Source of the DNA: JAZKHT01 sp040385245
GTDB taxonomy: Bacteria > Pseudomonadota > Alphaproteobacteria > Rhodobacterales > Rhodobacteraceae
Direction: 5' to 3'
NCBI GenBank assembly: GCA_040385245.1
Contig: JAZKHT010000007.1
Location: 186,001 to 250,000, forward strand
Length of the DNA stretch: 64,000 bases
Part shown: positions 49,893 to 59,082 of the stretch, in pieces
How positions within the stretch are numbered: the first letter of the stretch is position 1
Layout of the letters: each line of letters begins with the position of its first letter
Made by a program: the position numbers and the translations under genes
The notes under the pieces: generated by a model
Database searches by the model: none
The model's input: the letters and a program-made list of their open reading frames with translations, nothing else
Told to the model about the DNA's origin: nothing

Positions 49893-50579
49893 TTAGGCCA
49901 CCAATCTGTATCCGCCGCTTTCCGTCACCAGCAAACGCGCATTGGACGGATCGGGTTCAATTTTTTGCCGCAACCGGTAGATGTGGGTTTCCAACGTGTG
50001 GGTCGTGACGCCTGCGTTATATCCCCACACCTCGTGCAGCAGCACATCGCGGGCGACTACCCCGGATTGCGCTCGGTACAAGTATTTGAGGATATTGGTT
50101 TCTTTTTCCGTCAGGCGAATCTTCTTTTCCTTTTCGTCCACCAGCATCTTTTGGGCGGGTTTGAACGTGTAGGGACCAAGCTGAAAGATCGCGTCTTCGG
50201 ATTGTTCGTGCTGACGCAGTTGCGCCCTGATGCGCGCAAGCAACACTGGGAATTTGAATGGTTTGGTGACGTAGTCGTTGGCCCCGGCATCAAGGCCCAG
50301 GATGGTGTCTGCGTCCGAGTCGTGACCCGTCAGCATCAGCACCGGACACTTGACCCCCTGCTTGCGCATCCGACGGCACAGTTCGCGCCCGTCGGTGTCA
50401 GGCAGGCCCACGTCGAGGATCACCAGATCATACAGACCGGCCTTGGCCTTTTCCATGCCTTCGGCCCCGGTGCTGGCTTCGAACACATCAAAGTCTTCGG
50501 TCATCACCAACTGCTCACTCAGCGCTTCGCGCAGGTCATCGTCGTCATCGACCAAAAGGATCTTTCGCAGCGTCGCCAT
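49893..50579 (-). CDS. OmpR-type winged-helix response regulator (orphan)
   Basis: 228 residues. The receiver has the acidic pocket KILLVDDDDD, the phosphorylated Asp in DLVILDVGLPDTDG, Thr in VLMLTGHD and Lys in YVTKPFKFP. A winged-helix DNA-binding domain follows (VRLTEKE-like IRLTEKETNILKYLYRAQ, HTLETHIYRLRQKIE). No histidine kinase gene lies next to it. ATG 50579 is correct by domain start. A strong terminator lies about 115 bases downstream. Confidence 0.93.
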   Translation of the reverse strand: MATLRKILLVDDDDDLREALSEQLVMTEDFDVFEASTGAEGMEKAKAGLYDLVILDVGLPDTDGRELCRRMRKQGVKCPVLMLTGHDSDADTILGLDAGANDYVTKPFKFPVLLARIRAQLRQHEQSEDAIFQLGPYTFKPAQKMLVDEKEKKIRLTEKETNILKYLYRAQSGVVARDVLLHEVWGYNAGVTTHTLETHIYRLRQKIEPDPSNARLLVTESGGYRLVA

Positions 50580-50729
50580 TGGGGCCTCCGTTCTTGTTGG
50601 CCAAGACATGCGCCGGGTCGGCGCGTCGGACAAGTTTTGCAACAGGCGTTTCACGCGGACGTGTCGCAGGGCCGGGGAATGTTTCAATTTCCAACAGCCC
50701 GGACTAGATAAGGGGGCAGGAGAACCACC

Positions 50730-51818
50730 ATGACGCTTGCCCCCAGCATCGTTGAACGCCTTGCCCGCGCCCGCGGGGATTTGCGCATGGGCGTGCCGGT
50801 CGTTCTGACAGGCGAAGGCCGTTCCATGCTTGTAGTGGCGGTCGAGGTGCTGACCGCAGGTAGACTGGCCGCAATGCGGGCCTTGGGTGCGCCGGAACTT
50901 GCCCTGACCGCGTGGCGGGCCGAGACGTTGAAGGCGCGCGCCTACGATGACGATCTGGCGCGCGTCGCCGTGCCCGACGATGTGGGGGTCGACTGGTTGC
51001 GCGCTTTGGCCGATCCGGCCGACGACCTGCGTGTGCCGATGAAAGGGCCGCTGCGGTCTTTGCGCGACGGGCCCGCACAGTTGCACCGCGCGGCCTTGGC
51101 GCTGGTCAAGACGGCGTATCTGTTGCCAGCCGCGCTGTTGGTGCCCGTTCCGCATGGGGTGGCATTGGCCGATGAAAACGGCCTGACGCTGTTACCACTG
51201 CACGAAATTGCCCCCGAACTGGCACGCATGTCGCCGCTGCATCCGGTGGTGAACGCCCGTCTGCCGATGGTCGCCAGCCAGTCGGGACGCGTGCATATCT
51301 TTCGCCCCGAAGATGGCGGCGAAGAACACTACGCAATCGAAATCGGCCGCCCGGATCGGTCTGCGCCGGTTCTGGCGCGGCTTCATTCGGCATGTTTCAC
51401 CGGCGATGTGCTGGGAAGTCTGAAATGCGATTGCGGTCCGCAACTGCGCGCGGCGCTGTCGCAGATGGGGGCCGAGGGGGCCGGGGTATTGCTTTATCTG
51501 AATCAGGAAGGGCGCGGGATCGGGCTTGCCAACAAGATGCGCGCCTATTCCTTGCAGGATCAGGGCTTTGACACCGTCGAGGCGAACCACCGTCTGGGCT
51601 TCGAAGATGACGAGCGGGATTTTCGCATCGGTGCGGGCATCCTGCGGCAGATGGGGTTCTCCGCCGTTCGATTGCTGACCAATAACCCGCGCAAGATCGA
51701 CATGATGGAAAGCTGCGGGCTGCATGTGACCGAACGCGTGCCGCTGAAGGTGGGTTTGACCGATCAGAACGCCGCTTATCTTGCGACCAAGGCGGCAAAG
51801 TCGGGGCATCTGCTGTGA
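50730..51818 (+). CDS. ribA: GTP cyclohydrolase II with degenerate N-terminal half
   Basis: 362 residues. The C-terminal ~200 are a full RibA: zinc site HSACFTGDVLGSLKCDCG, then LLYLNQEGRGIGLANKMRAY and LLTNNPRKIDMMESCGL. The N-terminal ~160 residues resemble a RibB (DHBP synthase) domain in outline (ARARGDLRMGVPVVLTGEG) but lack the acidic DREDEGD-type loop and so should be inactive. RibA opens GTP for riboflavin synthesis. Its stop overlaps the GTG start of the L,D-transpeptidase gene. Confidence 0.92.
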   Translation: MTLAPSIVERLARARGDLRMGVPVVLTGEGRSMLVVAVEVLTAGRLAAMRALGAPELALTAWRAETLKARAYDDDLARVAVPDDVGVDWLRALADPADDLRVPMKGPLRSLRDGPAQLHRAALALVKTAYLLPAALLVPVPHGVALADENGLTLLPLHEIAPELARMSPLHPVVNARLPMVASQSGRVHIFRPEDGGEEHYAIEIGRPDRSAPVLARLHSACFTGDVLGSLKCDCGPQLRAALSQMGAEGAGVLLYLNQEGRGIGLANKMRAYSLQDQGFDTVEANHRLGFEDDERDFRIGAGILRQMGFSAVRLLTNNPRKIDMMESCGLHVTERVPLKVGLTDQNAAYLATKAAKSGHLL

Positions 51819-52318
51819 CGCCCTATGACATAGTGGCAGGCCCGTGGGGCGCGCGGTTTCTGGGGCGGCGCTTTCCCTGTTCGGTCGGGCGTGGCGGTGT
51901 CACCGGCGACAAGCGTGAGGGCGATGGCGCGTCGCCCATGGGCGTGCATGGGATCGTGGGGATGCTGTACCGGCCCGACCGAATCGCACGTTCGGAATTG
52001 CCCGACTGGGCCTTGCCGTTTGGTCCCGGTGATCTGTGGTCGGATGATCCGCGCGATGTCGATTACAATCTGATGGTCCGTGCGCCGCATGGGTTTGGCC
52101 ACGAACGGCTAACTCGCGCCGATCCGCTGTATGACCTGATCCTGATCACCGATTGGAACTGGCCAAGATCGGTGCCGGGGCGGGGGTCTGCGATCTTTGT
52201 GCACAGCTGGCGCAGGCCGCGTTATCCGACGGCGGGCTGTATCGCCTTTGCGCGCGCCGATCTTTTGTGGATCGCCAATCGCATCCGGCACCAGACGCGG
52301 CTGATCATCCAGCCCTGA
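51815..52318 (+). CDS. L,D-transpeptidase (YkuD) family protein
   Basis: 167 residues. The catalytic block FVHSWRRPRYPTAGCIAFARAD has His at about residue 130 and Cys at 142, the HX~11C order of YkuD enzymes. No signal peptide is seen at the chosen GTG start (51815), which overlaps the ribA stop (GTGA); the enzyme may be cytosolic or use another route. Family members form 3-3 cross-links in peptidoglycan or attach proteins to it. Start and localisation are less sure than the fold. Confidence 0.82.
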   Translation: MTPYDIVAGPWGARFLGRRFPCSVGRGGVTGDKREGDGASPMGVHGIVGMLYRPDRIARSELPDWALPFGPGDLWSDDPRDVDYNLMVRAPHGFGHERLTRADPLYDLILITDWNWPRSVPGRGSAIFVHSWRRPRYPTAGCIAFARADLLWIANRIRHQTRLIIQP

Positions 52319-52378
52319 CCCCTTTCCAAAACGCTTTGGATTGCCTAATCTGCCGCAAGGACCAAGGGGGGGAAAGTC

Positions 52379-54265
52379 ATGGCACGGACGCCGTCAACCG
52401 CGGATGACGAAATCTTTGCGTTGCGCCTGAACCGCAGCGCGCCCGACCTGTGGCCGATGCTTGACGCGCTGTATGGCGACCACCCGGCCTATGACGCCTT
52501 TCGATCCAAACTGCTGAAAGCACTGCGCAAGGCGTGGCAGGACCGCCCAGCCGATCTGAAACGATTGGACCTGAAGCGCGATCTGGAACCTGACTGGTTT
52601 CAACGCCCCGACATGGCAGGGTATGTCTTCTACATCGACCGCTTTGCCGGGACACTGAAGGCGGTTCTGAACAAAGTTGATTACCTTCAAGATCTTGGCG
52701 TAACTTATGTGCATTTCATGCCCTGCCTGAAACCGCGCCCCGGTGACAGTGATGGCGGCTATTCTGTAATGGATTACCGCGCCATAAACCCCGCCTACGG
52801 CACAATGGACGATCTTCGGACAGTCTCCGCCGCTTTGCGCGAAAAGGGGATCTCGGTCTGCATCGATCTGGTGCTGAACCACACCGCCAAGGAACACGCC
52901 TGGGCGAAAAAGGCCGCTAAGGGGGATGCGAAACATCAGGACTATTATCTGATGTTCGACACCCCCGACCTTCCAAAGCGGTATGAAGAAACCTTGGTCG
53001 AGGTGTTCCCAGACAATGCCCCGGGCAATTTCACCCATTACCCGGATTTCGGCAAATGGGTCTGGACCACCTTCAACGAACACCAGTGGGATCTGAACTG
53101 GGCCAACCCGCAGGTGTTTCTTGAGATTGTCGAAATCATGCTGCACCTGGCCAATCAGGGTGTCGAGGTGATGCGGCTGGATGCCGTCGCCTTCATGTGG
53201 AAGCGGATGGGCACCCGCTGCCAATCTGAACCCGAGGTGCACATGATCCTGCAGGCATTGCGTGCGTGCAGCAGGATTGCGGCCCCAGCGGTCATCCATC
53301 TGGCCGAGGCGATCGTCGCCCCGGCCGAGATGCTGCCCTATCTGGGTCGCGGGCGGCACGACGGGAAAGAGGGCAACCTTGCCTATCACAACAGCCTGAT
53401 GGTGCAGTTCTGGGGCGCATTGGCCACCCGCGATGTGCGCCTGATGACCCACGTTCTTGCCACACATTTCCCCGACCGTCTGACCAATGCGACCTATGCC
53501 ACCTATATCCGCTGCCACGACGATATCGGCTGGGCGGTCACGGACGAAGATGCGGCGGCGTTGGGGATGACCGGGCATGGCCACCGCAGCTATTTGTCGG
53601 ATTTTTACGAAGGATCGTTTCCGGGGTCTTTCGCGCGCGGCGCGTTGTTTCAGGTAAACGAAGCGACGGGCGACAAGCGGATTTCGGGCAGCTTCGCCAG
53701 TTTGGCCGGGCTGGAAAAGGCGCTTGCCGACGGGAACGACGCGGGCGCGGACCAGGCGGTGCAACGCATCCTGCTGGGCCATGCGGTCATTGCGGCGTTC
53801 GGCGGTATCCCCTTGATCTATATGGGGGATGAACTGGCGATGCTGAACGATTACAGCTATCTTGATGTCCCCGAACACGCCCATGACAGCCGTTGGGTTC
53901 ACCGCCCCCGCATGGATTGGGCGGCGGCGGACACGCGTGCCGAGGGGTCAGGTCATGCGTCGCGCGTGTGGTTGGGGGTGCAGCACATTCTGGCGCGGCG
54001 CAAGGTGACGGCGGCCTTGCATGCGGCGCATCCGGTGCGGATCGTGGCAACGGAAAGCCCGCAGATCTTTGCCTTTCGTCGCGATGCACCGGCCGGCACA
54101 TTGCTGTGCCTATTCAACTTTTCCGAAAGCTGGCAGCACATCCCCGAAGGTTTTGTTCGGGCAAATGGCGTGACGCAAATGCGGGACGAATTGTCGGGCC
54201 AACCGGTCCAGACGCATCACGGCAATATCGCCTTGCCGCCCTTTGCGCGGGTGTGGTTGGCCTGA
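52379..54265 (+). CDS. Amylosucrase-like GH13 alpha-glucan enzyme
   Basis: 628 residues, like Neisseria amylosucrase (GH13_4). Catalytic residues are visible: Asp268 in VEVMRLDAVAFMWKR, Glu310 in VIHLAEAIVAP and Asp near 381-382 in RCHDDIGWAV. DGGYSVMDYRAINPAYGTMDDL and PGNFTHYPDFGKWVWTTFNEHQWDLN are typical. It would transfer glucose from sucrose to a growing alpha-glucan, releasing fructose; sucrose hydrolase or isomerase activity is possible. A GGGGGGAAAG site precedes ATG 52379. No sugar transporter is adjacent. Confidence 0.87.
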   Translation: MARTPSTADDEIFALRLNRSAPDLWPMLDALYGDHPAYDAFRSKLLKALRKAWQDRPADLKRLDLKRDLEPDWFQRPDMAGYVFYIDRFAGTLKAVLNKVDYLQDLGVTYVHFMPCLKPRPGDSDGGYSVMDYRAINPAYGTMDDLRTVSAALREKGISVCIDLVLNHTAKEHAWAKKAAKGDAKHQDYYLMFDTPDLPKRYEETLVEVFPDNAPGNFTHYPDFGKWVWTTFNEHQWDLNWANPQVFLEIVEIMLHLANQGVEVMRLDAVAFMWKRMGTRCQSEPEVHMILQALRACSRIAAPAVIHLAEAIVAPAEMLPYLGRGRHDGKEGNLAYHNSLMVQFWGALATRDVRLMTHVLATHFPDRLTNATYATYIRCHDDIGWAVTDEDAAALGMTGHGHRSYLSDFYEGSFPGSFARGALFQVNEATGDKRISGSFASLAGLEKALADGNDAGADQAVQRILLGHAVIAAFGGIPLIYMGDELAMLNDYSYLDVPEHAHDSRWVHRPRMDWAAADTRAEGSGHASRVWLGVQHILARRKVTAALHAAHPVRIVATESPQIFAFRRDAPAGTLLCLFNFSESWQHIPEGFVRANGVTQMRDELSGQPVQTHHGNIALPPFARVWLA

Positions 54266-54268
54266 CCG

Positions 54269-54928
54269 TCAGCGCGGGCCATAATCCCGCGCGCCAAAGA
54301 TGGCCGATCCGACACGGATATGCGTGGCGCCCGCAGCAATCGCCGCCACAAAATCGCCGCTCATGCCCATGGAAAGGCCGGTCAGGCCGACGCGGGCGGC
54401 CATCTGTGCCAACATGGTGAAATGGGGCGTCGAATCCTCGCCTTCGGGTGGGATGCACATCAGGCCGTAAAGGGGCAGGTCCATCGCCGTGCAGTCTTTC
54501 AGAAATCCGTCCAGATCGGCGGGCAGGACACCGGCCTTTTGCGGCTCTTCCCCGGTGTTCACCTGCACGAACAGGGTGGGGCAGCGTCCCCGGTCCTGCG
54601 CCAGACGGGCCAGCTTTTCGGCCAGCGACGGGCGGTCGACGGTGTGGATCGCGTCGAACAGATCGACGGCGACCTTTGCCTTGTTGGTTTGCAAGGGGCC
54701 GATCATATGCACGGCCACGGGGCCGAACCGGGCGCGCAGGTCGGGCCATTTGGCGGCCGCCTCTTGCACATAGTTTTCGCCAAACAGGCGGTGGCCGTCC
54801 TCCAGCACCGCCACGACACGTTCCAACGGTTGCACCTTGGACACGGCGATCAGTTGCACGGATGCGGGGTCGCGCGCCGCCGCGATGCAGGCCGCCGAGA
54901 CGCGCTTCTTGATGTCATGCAGGGACAT
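54269..54928 (-). CDS. YggS-family PLP homeostasis protein
   Basis: 219 residues. The PLP-binding Lys lies in QLIAVSKVQPLERV, and GHRLFGENYVQEA, VAVHMIGPLQTNKAK, LPLYGLMCIPP and LTGLSMGMSGDFVAAIAAGATHIRVGSAIFG are the family blocks. It keeps PLP and amino-acid pools in balance rather than catalysing a reaction. ATG 54928 is chosen. It converges with the amylosucrase gene, stops three bases apart. Confidence 0.94.
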   Translation of the reverse strand: MSLHDIKKRVSAACIAAARDPASVQLIAVSKVQPLERVVAVLEDGHRLFGENYVQEAAAKWPDLRARFGPVAVHMIGPLQTNKAKVAVDLFDAIHTVDRPSLAEKLARLAQDRGRCPTLFVQVNTGEEPQKAGVLPADLDGFLKDCTAMDLPLYGLMCIPPEGEDSTPHFTMLAQMAARVGLTGLSMGMSGDFVAAIAAGATHIRVGSAIFGARDYGPR

Positions 54929-54981
54929 AGGCCACCTTCCTTTGCGCCTTTGGACCATAGGTCCTGGCGAAAGGAAAGCGG

Positions 54982-55995
54982 TCAGAAGGCGAAGACGACC
55001 CCCAGATCGTAACCCTCGACGTCGCGGGTGGTGTCACGGACGAAGCCACCCTTGACCTGCGCACCGCCGCCCAGATCGTAGGCCGCGCCCACGCCGATGG
55101 TCTTGCTGCCGTTGTCTGCGGTGGACGCGCCGTTGAAACCATCGTAATCCCCCGCCCATTCGGACGAGTCCGTGTAAAAAGCCGACAGGGTCAGCGCGTC
55201 GAGGGCATAGTCTGCGGACAGGGCAAGCTGGTTGAAGTCATACTCCACCGTGGGGAAATTGGCGCCGTCAAAAATCTCGACCGCGCCGGTGCCGGTGGTG
55301 TAGATCGCCTTCAGCGTCAGATCGCCAAGGTTCGCGGTCATGCCCAGAACAAGCTGGTTCATCGTGGGCAGGGGCGCGCCGGTAAAGTCGTTGCCATCGT
55401 TGTCGAGCAGTTCATACCCCAAGGCAAAGGTATAGTCGCCCATCACATAGCGCGCGGCGATGGAATAGGCGCGGGCGACGCGGAAATCCCCGCCGTCGCT
55501 GGGATTGGTGGCCGAGGCAAAAAACACCCAATCCCCCGCCGCATATTCATACAAGGCGGACGGATTCGAGGTTTCGTAGGTGGAAAAGTTTGCACCGTCA
55601 AAATCCAGATCGCCGCCGTTCGCCAGATAGATGATCTCGTTCTTTTCGTTCAGACCGGTATAGCCGACGGGCGAAACATGGCCTGCGGCGGCACCGGCCG
55701 CACCGTCGACATCGCCCATCGACAGTTTGCCGAAACTGCCGGTGATGAACACGCGGCCCGACAGACCCTCGTTCGCGGCAACGGCATTGTCGGCGCGGAA
55801 GGTCGCGCCAAAGGACAGGCCGCTGTCACTGTCACCCGACAGGGCAAAGCTGACGCGGGCACGGCTTGAAAATTCCAGATCGCCGGTGAAATCGTTCAGG
55901 ACACCCATCCGGGCGTCGCCCGTCACCGCGACTTCGGCCCAGGCAGGGGCGGAAAGGGCAATCAGCACCGAGGTGGACAAAAGAAGGCGATGCAT
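54982..55995 (-). CDS. Alphaproteobacterial porin (longest of three)
   Basis: 337 residues. A signal peptide (LLLSTSVLIALSAPAWAEV) precedes GDARMGVLNDFTGDLEFSSRARVSFALSG, GSFGKLSMGDVDGAA and a beta-strand series that ends YDLGVVFAF with C-terminal Phe, the outer-membrane insertion signal. It matches the Gram-negative porin family of Rhodobacterales. ATG 55995 is the signal start. It lies downstream of porin 56163-57002, separated by a terminator; its own promoter should lie at 55996-56115. Confidence 0.9.
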   Translation of the reverse strand: MHRLLLSTSVLIALSAPAWAEVAVTGDARMGVLNDFTGDLEFSSRARVSFALSGDSDSGLSFGATFRADNAVAANEGLSGRVFITGSFGKLSMGDVDGAAGAAAGHVSPVGYTGLNEKNEIIYLANGGDLDFDGANFSTYETSNPSALYEYAAGDWVFFASATNPSDGGDFRVARAYSIAARYVMGDYTFALGYELLDNDGNDFTGAPLPTMNQLVLGMTANLGDLTLKAIYTTGTGAVEIFDGANFPTVEYDFNQLALSADYALDALTLSAFYTDSSEWAGDYDGFNGASTADNGSKTIGVGAAYDLGGGAQVKGGFVRDTTRDVEGYDLGVVFAF

Positions 55996-56115
55996 CTGCC
56001 GATATCCTTTTCGCATGATTAATAAATCTTAAGATAAAATCCTGCTTTAGGCAAAGTCACGTCTTTGATCCGGTTGAATGACCGTCGTTGGGTTGCAGCC
56101 AAGCAACAAATGCAA

Positions 56116-56140
56116 AAGGGCGGGCACAAGGCCCGCCCTT
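56116..56140 (-). terminator. Intrinsic terminator after the middle porin gene
   Basis: AAGGGCGGGC (56116-56125) and GCCCGCCCTT (56131-56140) enclose ACAAG; on the minus strand TTTTG follows. Its 13-base core GGGCACAAGGCCC is shared with two other terminators of the window. Confidence 0.88.
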
Positions 56141-56162
56141 CGCATCAGACTGATCGGAAGGA

Positions 56163-57002
56163 TCAGAACGAGAAGCTGACGCCGAGGTCGGCAACAGTGT
56201 TGGTGCCGTTGTCCACAACGCCGCCAACAACCTTGGCCGAACCGCCGAGGTCGTAGGCTGCGCCAAGGCCGTACACTTCAGTGCCGTTGTCGGCGTAGAA
56301 AGCGGTGACCGTGGTCGCGCCCGAGGTGTAGTCGGCGGATACGGCATAGGACAAGTCGGCATTGGTCGACAGATCCTTGACCACTGCCTTGAGCGACACT
56401 CCCGAGAACGAGCCGGTCACGCCCAGCGACGTTTGGGTTGCGTCCACAGCACCAACAACACCATCTTCGTAGCCCAAGGCGACCGAGAAGGAGTCGGTGG
56501 AATACTTCACAGCGACCGAGCCCGACGGGTTCGCGCCGGTCGGCTGGCCAACGCCCACACCGAACGTCAGACCGTTGGTGGAGTATTCGTAGTAGGCAGC
56601 AGTTTTGCTGGTGCCGATGTAGCCCATTTCGTTCAACGAGCCGAGGCCAGTCAGGCCAACGCCGGAAACGTTGCCAACCAGCGCGTCAGCAGCGCCGCCG
56701 ACATCGCCCATGGTCAGTTTGCCGAAAGCGCCCGAGATGTACACGGTCGAGTCGCCGTTGGTGGTGCCGGTCGAGGTGCCGCCGTTGCCGCCGATTTGGT
56801 CGGCACGAACCGAAGCGCCGAACGTCAGGCCGCCGTCGGTTTCGCCCGAACCGGTGAACGTGATGCGGACGCGCGAGGTGAATTCGGTGTCGGTGCCGTT
56901 GTAGATCATGCCCATACGGGCAGCGCCGGTCGTGGTCAGTTCAGCAGCGGCGAAACCGGTCGATGCAACCAGCAGGGTCGTCGCAAGCAGGATCTTTTTC
57001 AT
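56163..57002 (-). CDS. Alphaproteobacterial porin (middle)
   Basis: 279 residues. KKILLATTLLVASTGFAAAEL is the signal peptide; ARMGMIYNGTDTEFTSRVRITF, YISGAFGKLTMGDVGGAADALVGNVSGVG and the C-terminal VADLGVSFSF are the family pattern. Gly, Thr and Ser content is high and Cys is absent. It is an outer-membrane channel for small solutes. It is shorter than the 337-residue copy and most like the 281-residue copy at 59083. A motif shared with that copy lies about 100 bases upstream. Confidence 0.9.
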   Translation of the reverse strand: MKKILLATTLLVASTGFAAAELTTTGAARMGMIYNGTDTEFTSRVRITFTGSGETDGGLTFGASVRADQIGGNGGTSTGTTNGDSTVYISGAFGKLTMGDVGGAADALVGNVSGVGLTGLGSLNEMGYIGTSKTAAYYEYSTNGLTFGVGVGQPTGANPSGSVAVKYSTDSFSVALGYEDGVVGAVDATQTSLGVTGSFSGVSLKAVVKDLSTNADLSYAVSADYTSGATTVTAFYADNGTEVYGLGAAYDLGGSAKVVGGVVDNGTNTVADLGVSFSF

Positions 57003-57104
57003 TAGGAACACTCCATACCAAGTAAACGGATGAGCGGACCTAAACTCTATTTCCGCATGACGTATACCCCACAGTTGTATCTCATCCGACAATGCCGAAA
57101 TGAT

Positions 57105-57123
57105 GGTGCAACTGCGCCACAGT
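57105..57123 (-). promoter_or_regulatory. Motif shared by two porin upstream regions (copy 1)
   Basis: On the minus strand ACTGTGGC-N5-TGCACC, 103 bases before the middle porin start. The same arrangement occurs at 60058-60076 before the third porin. It may be a regulator site; no regulator can be named. Confidence 0.45.
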
Positions 57124-57223
57124 GCGTTGCGGCGTCGCACTGCGGCAAAACGCAGTCGGCGCTTGCTGAATGCTGGGGGCGATTCTATCCCTGACCCGTA
57201 TCCTTGACCGAACGGGGCCGGAC

Positions 57224-59032
57224 ATGAGCGCTGCGATTGACAAGTTGATCCGTGATGCGCGGCGGGCGACGGCGTCGGGGCAAGGCCTGGCCGCGCGGGC
57301 ACAATTGCTGGCGGCGCTGACGCGGTTTCCGGCAAATCAGCGGCTGGCGGCAGAACTGGTCGGGGTGCAGGCGCAAGTGTCCGGCCTGCCGGGCCGGGCG
57401 TTCGGGCGCGATCATGTGGCACGGCTGATGCGGATCAAAGCGACCACAGGCATCGCGGCAGCAATCGAAGATGCCGAAATCGCCGTGCGCCTGTGCCCCG
57501 CCAGCGCCTTTGCGCGCGGCGTCCTGGGTGCCCTGATGATCGAGGCGCGCCGCCCGGCGGATGCGATTCCCGCCCTGCGGGCCGCGCTGAAGATCGACCC
57601 TGCGTATCTTGAGGCGGCGGTGAATCTGGCCACCGCGCTGCGGCTGGTCGGTCAGGCGGCGGCGGCGGTAACGTTGCTGGACGATCTGCTGACGCGCCGC
57701 CCCGACTTTGCGCCCGCGCTGGATGCGCTGGCCGCAGTGTCCGGCGTTGTACCTGCCTTGGCGATGCCGGTGTGGGCGCGGCTGGCGAACCAGCGCCCCG
57801 ACGATGTTGAGGTGCTGTTTCATCTGTCGGGCTGTCAGACGGCGGTGCAGGAGTTCGACGCGGCGGCGGAAACGTTGCGGCGGATGCTGATGATTGCGCC
57901 CGGCGACGTGCGGGCGTTGAACAATCTGGGCAACATCGAACTGGATGCGGGCCGGATCGACGCGGCGGCGGGACTGTTCGATGCGGCCATTCACGCGGCC
58001 CCCCGGTCGGGCCGTGGCTATTACAACCTTGGCCGCGCCGTTGACTTTGCGCCCGGTGATCCGCGCGTCGATGCCATGCGGGCCTTGGCCAAAGACCCTG
58101 CCCTGCCCACGGACGACCGGGTGCCGTTGCTGTTCGGTCTGGCCAAAGCGTTAGAGGATCAGGGCGATGTTGACGAAAGCTTTGCCCATCTGAATGCCGG
58201 GAACGATCTGCGGCGCAGCGGCATCGACTATAGCACGGCAGCGGATGCGGCCCTGCTGGACGATCTGCGCGCCCGGTTTCCCGCCAGCGCGCCGGGTCTG
58301 GGCCCGCAGGATTGCGCCGATGCCCCGCGTCGGGCGATCTTTATCGTCGGCATGATGCGATCCGGCACGACGTTGCTGGAACAGATCCTGTCATCGCACA
58401 GCGCCGTTCATGGGGCCGGAGAGTTAGACCATCTTGGTGCCGCTCTTGAACACGAGGTCGCCCAGACACAGGGGCCGCTGGGGCGTGATGCCCTGCTGCG
58501 GATTCGCACAGCTTATCTGTCAGCCATCGCCGCCCTGCCCGGTAACGCGCCGGTCGTGGTGGACAAGATGCCCGCGAATTTCCGCTTTGTCGGCCTGATC
58601 CGCAAGGCCCTGCCCGAGGCGCGCATCCTGCGCATGCGGCGCGATCCGGTTGCGGTATGCTGGTCGATTTACAAGACGCTCTTTACCAATGCGCGCATCG
58701 GTTACGCGTGGAGGCTGGACGAGGTGGTGGCTTATCACGACCTGTATGTCGCGTTCATGGCCGATATGCAGGCGCAATATCCGGGTGCCGTGCTGGATGT
58801 GGATTACAAGGCGCTGACCGAAACCCCGGAACCGGTGATCCGCGCGGTGCTGGATCATTGCGGCCTGCCGTTCGAGGTGGCTTGCCTGTCACCGCAGGAC
58901 AACACCCGCGCCATCCGCACCGCCAGCCTGCGGCAGGTGCGCAGCGGGATTTATACCGGCAGCACGTCGCGGTGGAAGGGGTTTGAACGCCACCTTGCCC
59001 CGCTGATCACCCATTTCAACGCCACAAACTGA
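57224..59032 (+). CDS. TPR-repeat sulfotransferase
   Basis: 602 residues from ATG 57224. Residues 1-320 are TPR-like helices (LGALMIEARRPADAIPALRAALKIDPAYLEAAVNLATALR, VRALNNLGNIELDAGRIDAA). The C-terminal ~270 form a sulfotransferase: AIFIVGMMRSGTTLLEQILSSH is the PAPS 5'-phosphate loop, and ILRMRRDPVAVCWSIYK the 3' site. It would sulfate a peptide, sugar or lipid; the acceptor is unknown. It lies between two porin genes on the opposite strand and ends one base before a shared terminator. Confidence 0.88.
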   Translation: MSAAIDKLIRDARRATASGQGLAARAQLLAALTRFPANQRLAAELVGVQAQVSGLPGRAFGRDHVARLMRIKATTGIAAAIEDAEIAVRLCPASAFARGVLGALMIEARRPADAIPALRAALKIDPAYLEAAVNLATALRLVGQAAAAVTLLDDLLTRRPDFAPALDALAAVSGVVPALAMPVWARLANQRPDDVEVLFHLSGCQTAVQEFDAAAETLRRMLMIAPGDVRALNNLGNIELDAGRIDAAAGLFDAAIHAAPRSGRGYYNLGRAVDFAPGDPRVDAMRALAKDPALPTDDRVPLLFGLAKALEDQGDVDESFAHLNAGNDLRRSGIDYSTAADAALLDDLRARFPASAPGLGPQDCADAPRRAIFIVGMMRSGTTLLEQILSSHSAVHGAGELDHLGAALEHEVAQTQGPLGRDALLRIRTAYLSAIAALPGNAPVVVDKMPANFRFVGLIRKALPEARILRMRRDPVAVCWSIYKTLFTNARIGYAWRLDEVVAYHDLYVAFMADMQAQYPGAVLDVDYKALTETPEPVIRAVLDHCGLPFEVACLSPQDNTRAIRTASLRQVRSGIYTGSTSRWKGFERHLAPLITHFNATN

Positions 59033-59059
59033 AAAGAGCGGGCACAAGGCCCGCTCTTT
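59033..59059. terminator. Terminator shared by the sulfotransferase and the third porin
   Basis: AAAGAGCGGGC (59033-59043) and GCCCGCTCTTT (59049-59059), an 11-base perfect stem around ACAAG. It follows directly on the TGA of the sulfotransferase and serves the convergent porin too. The core GGGCACAAGGCCC is the third identical copy. Confidence 0.9.
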
Positions 59060-59082
59060 CCATATCGTGCTGTCCGGGAGGA

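Noticed and set aside
56066..56095. TGATCC upstream of the first porin
   Set aside because: The -10 position 18 bases away has no TA and the strand is opposite to the porin gene.
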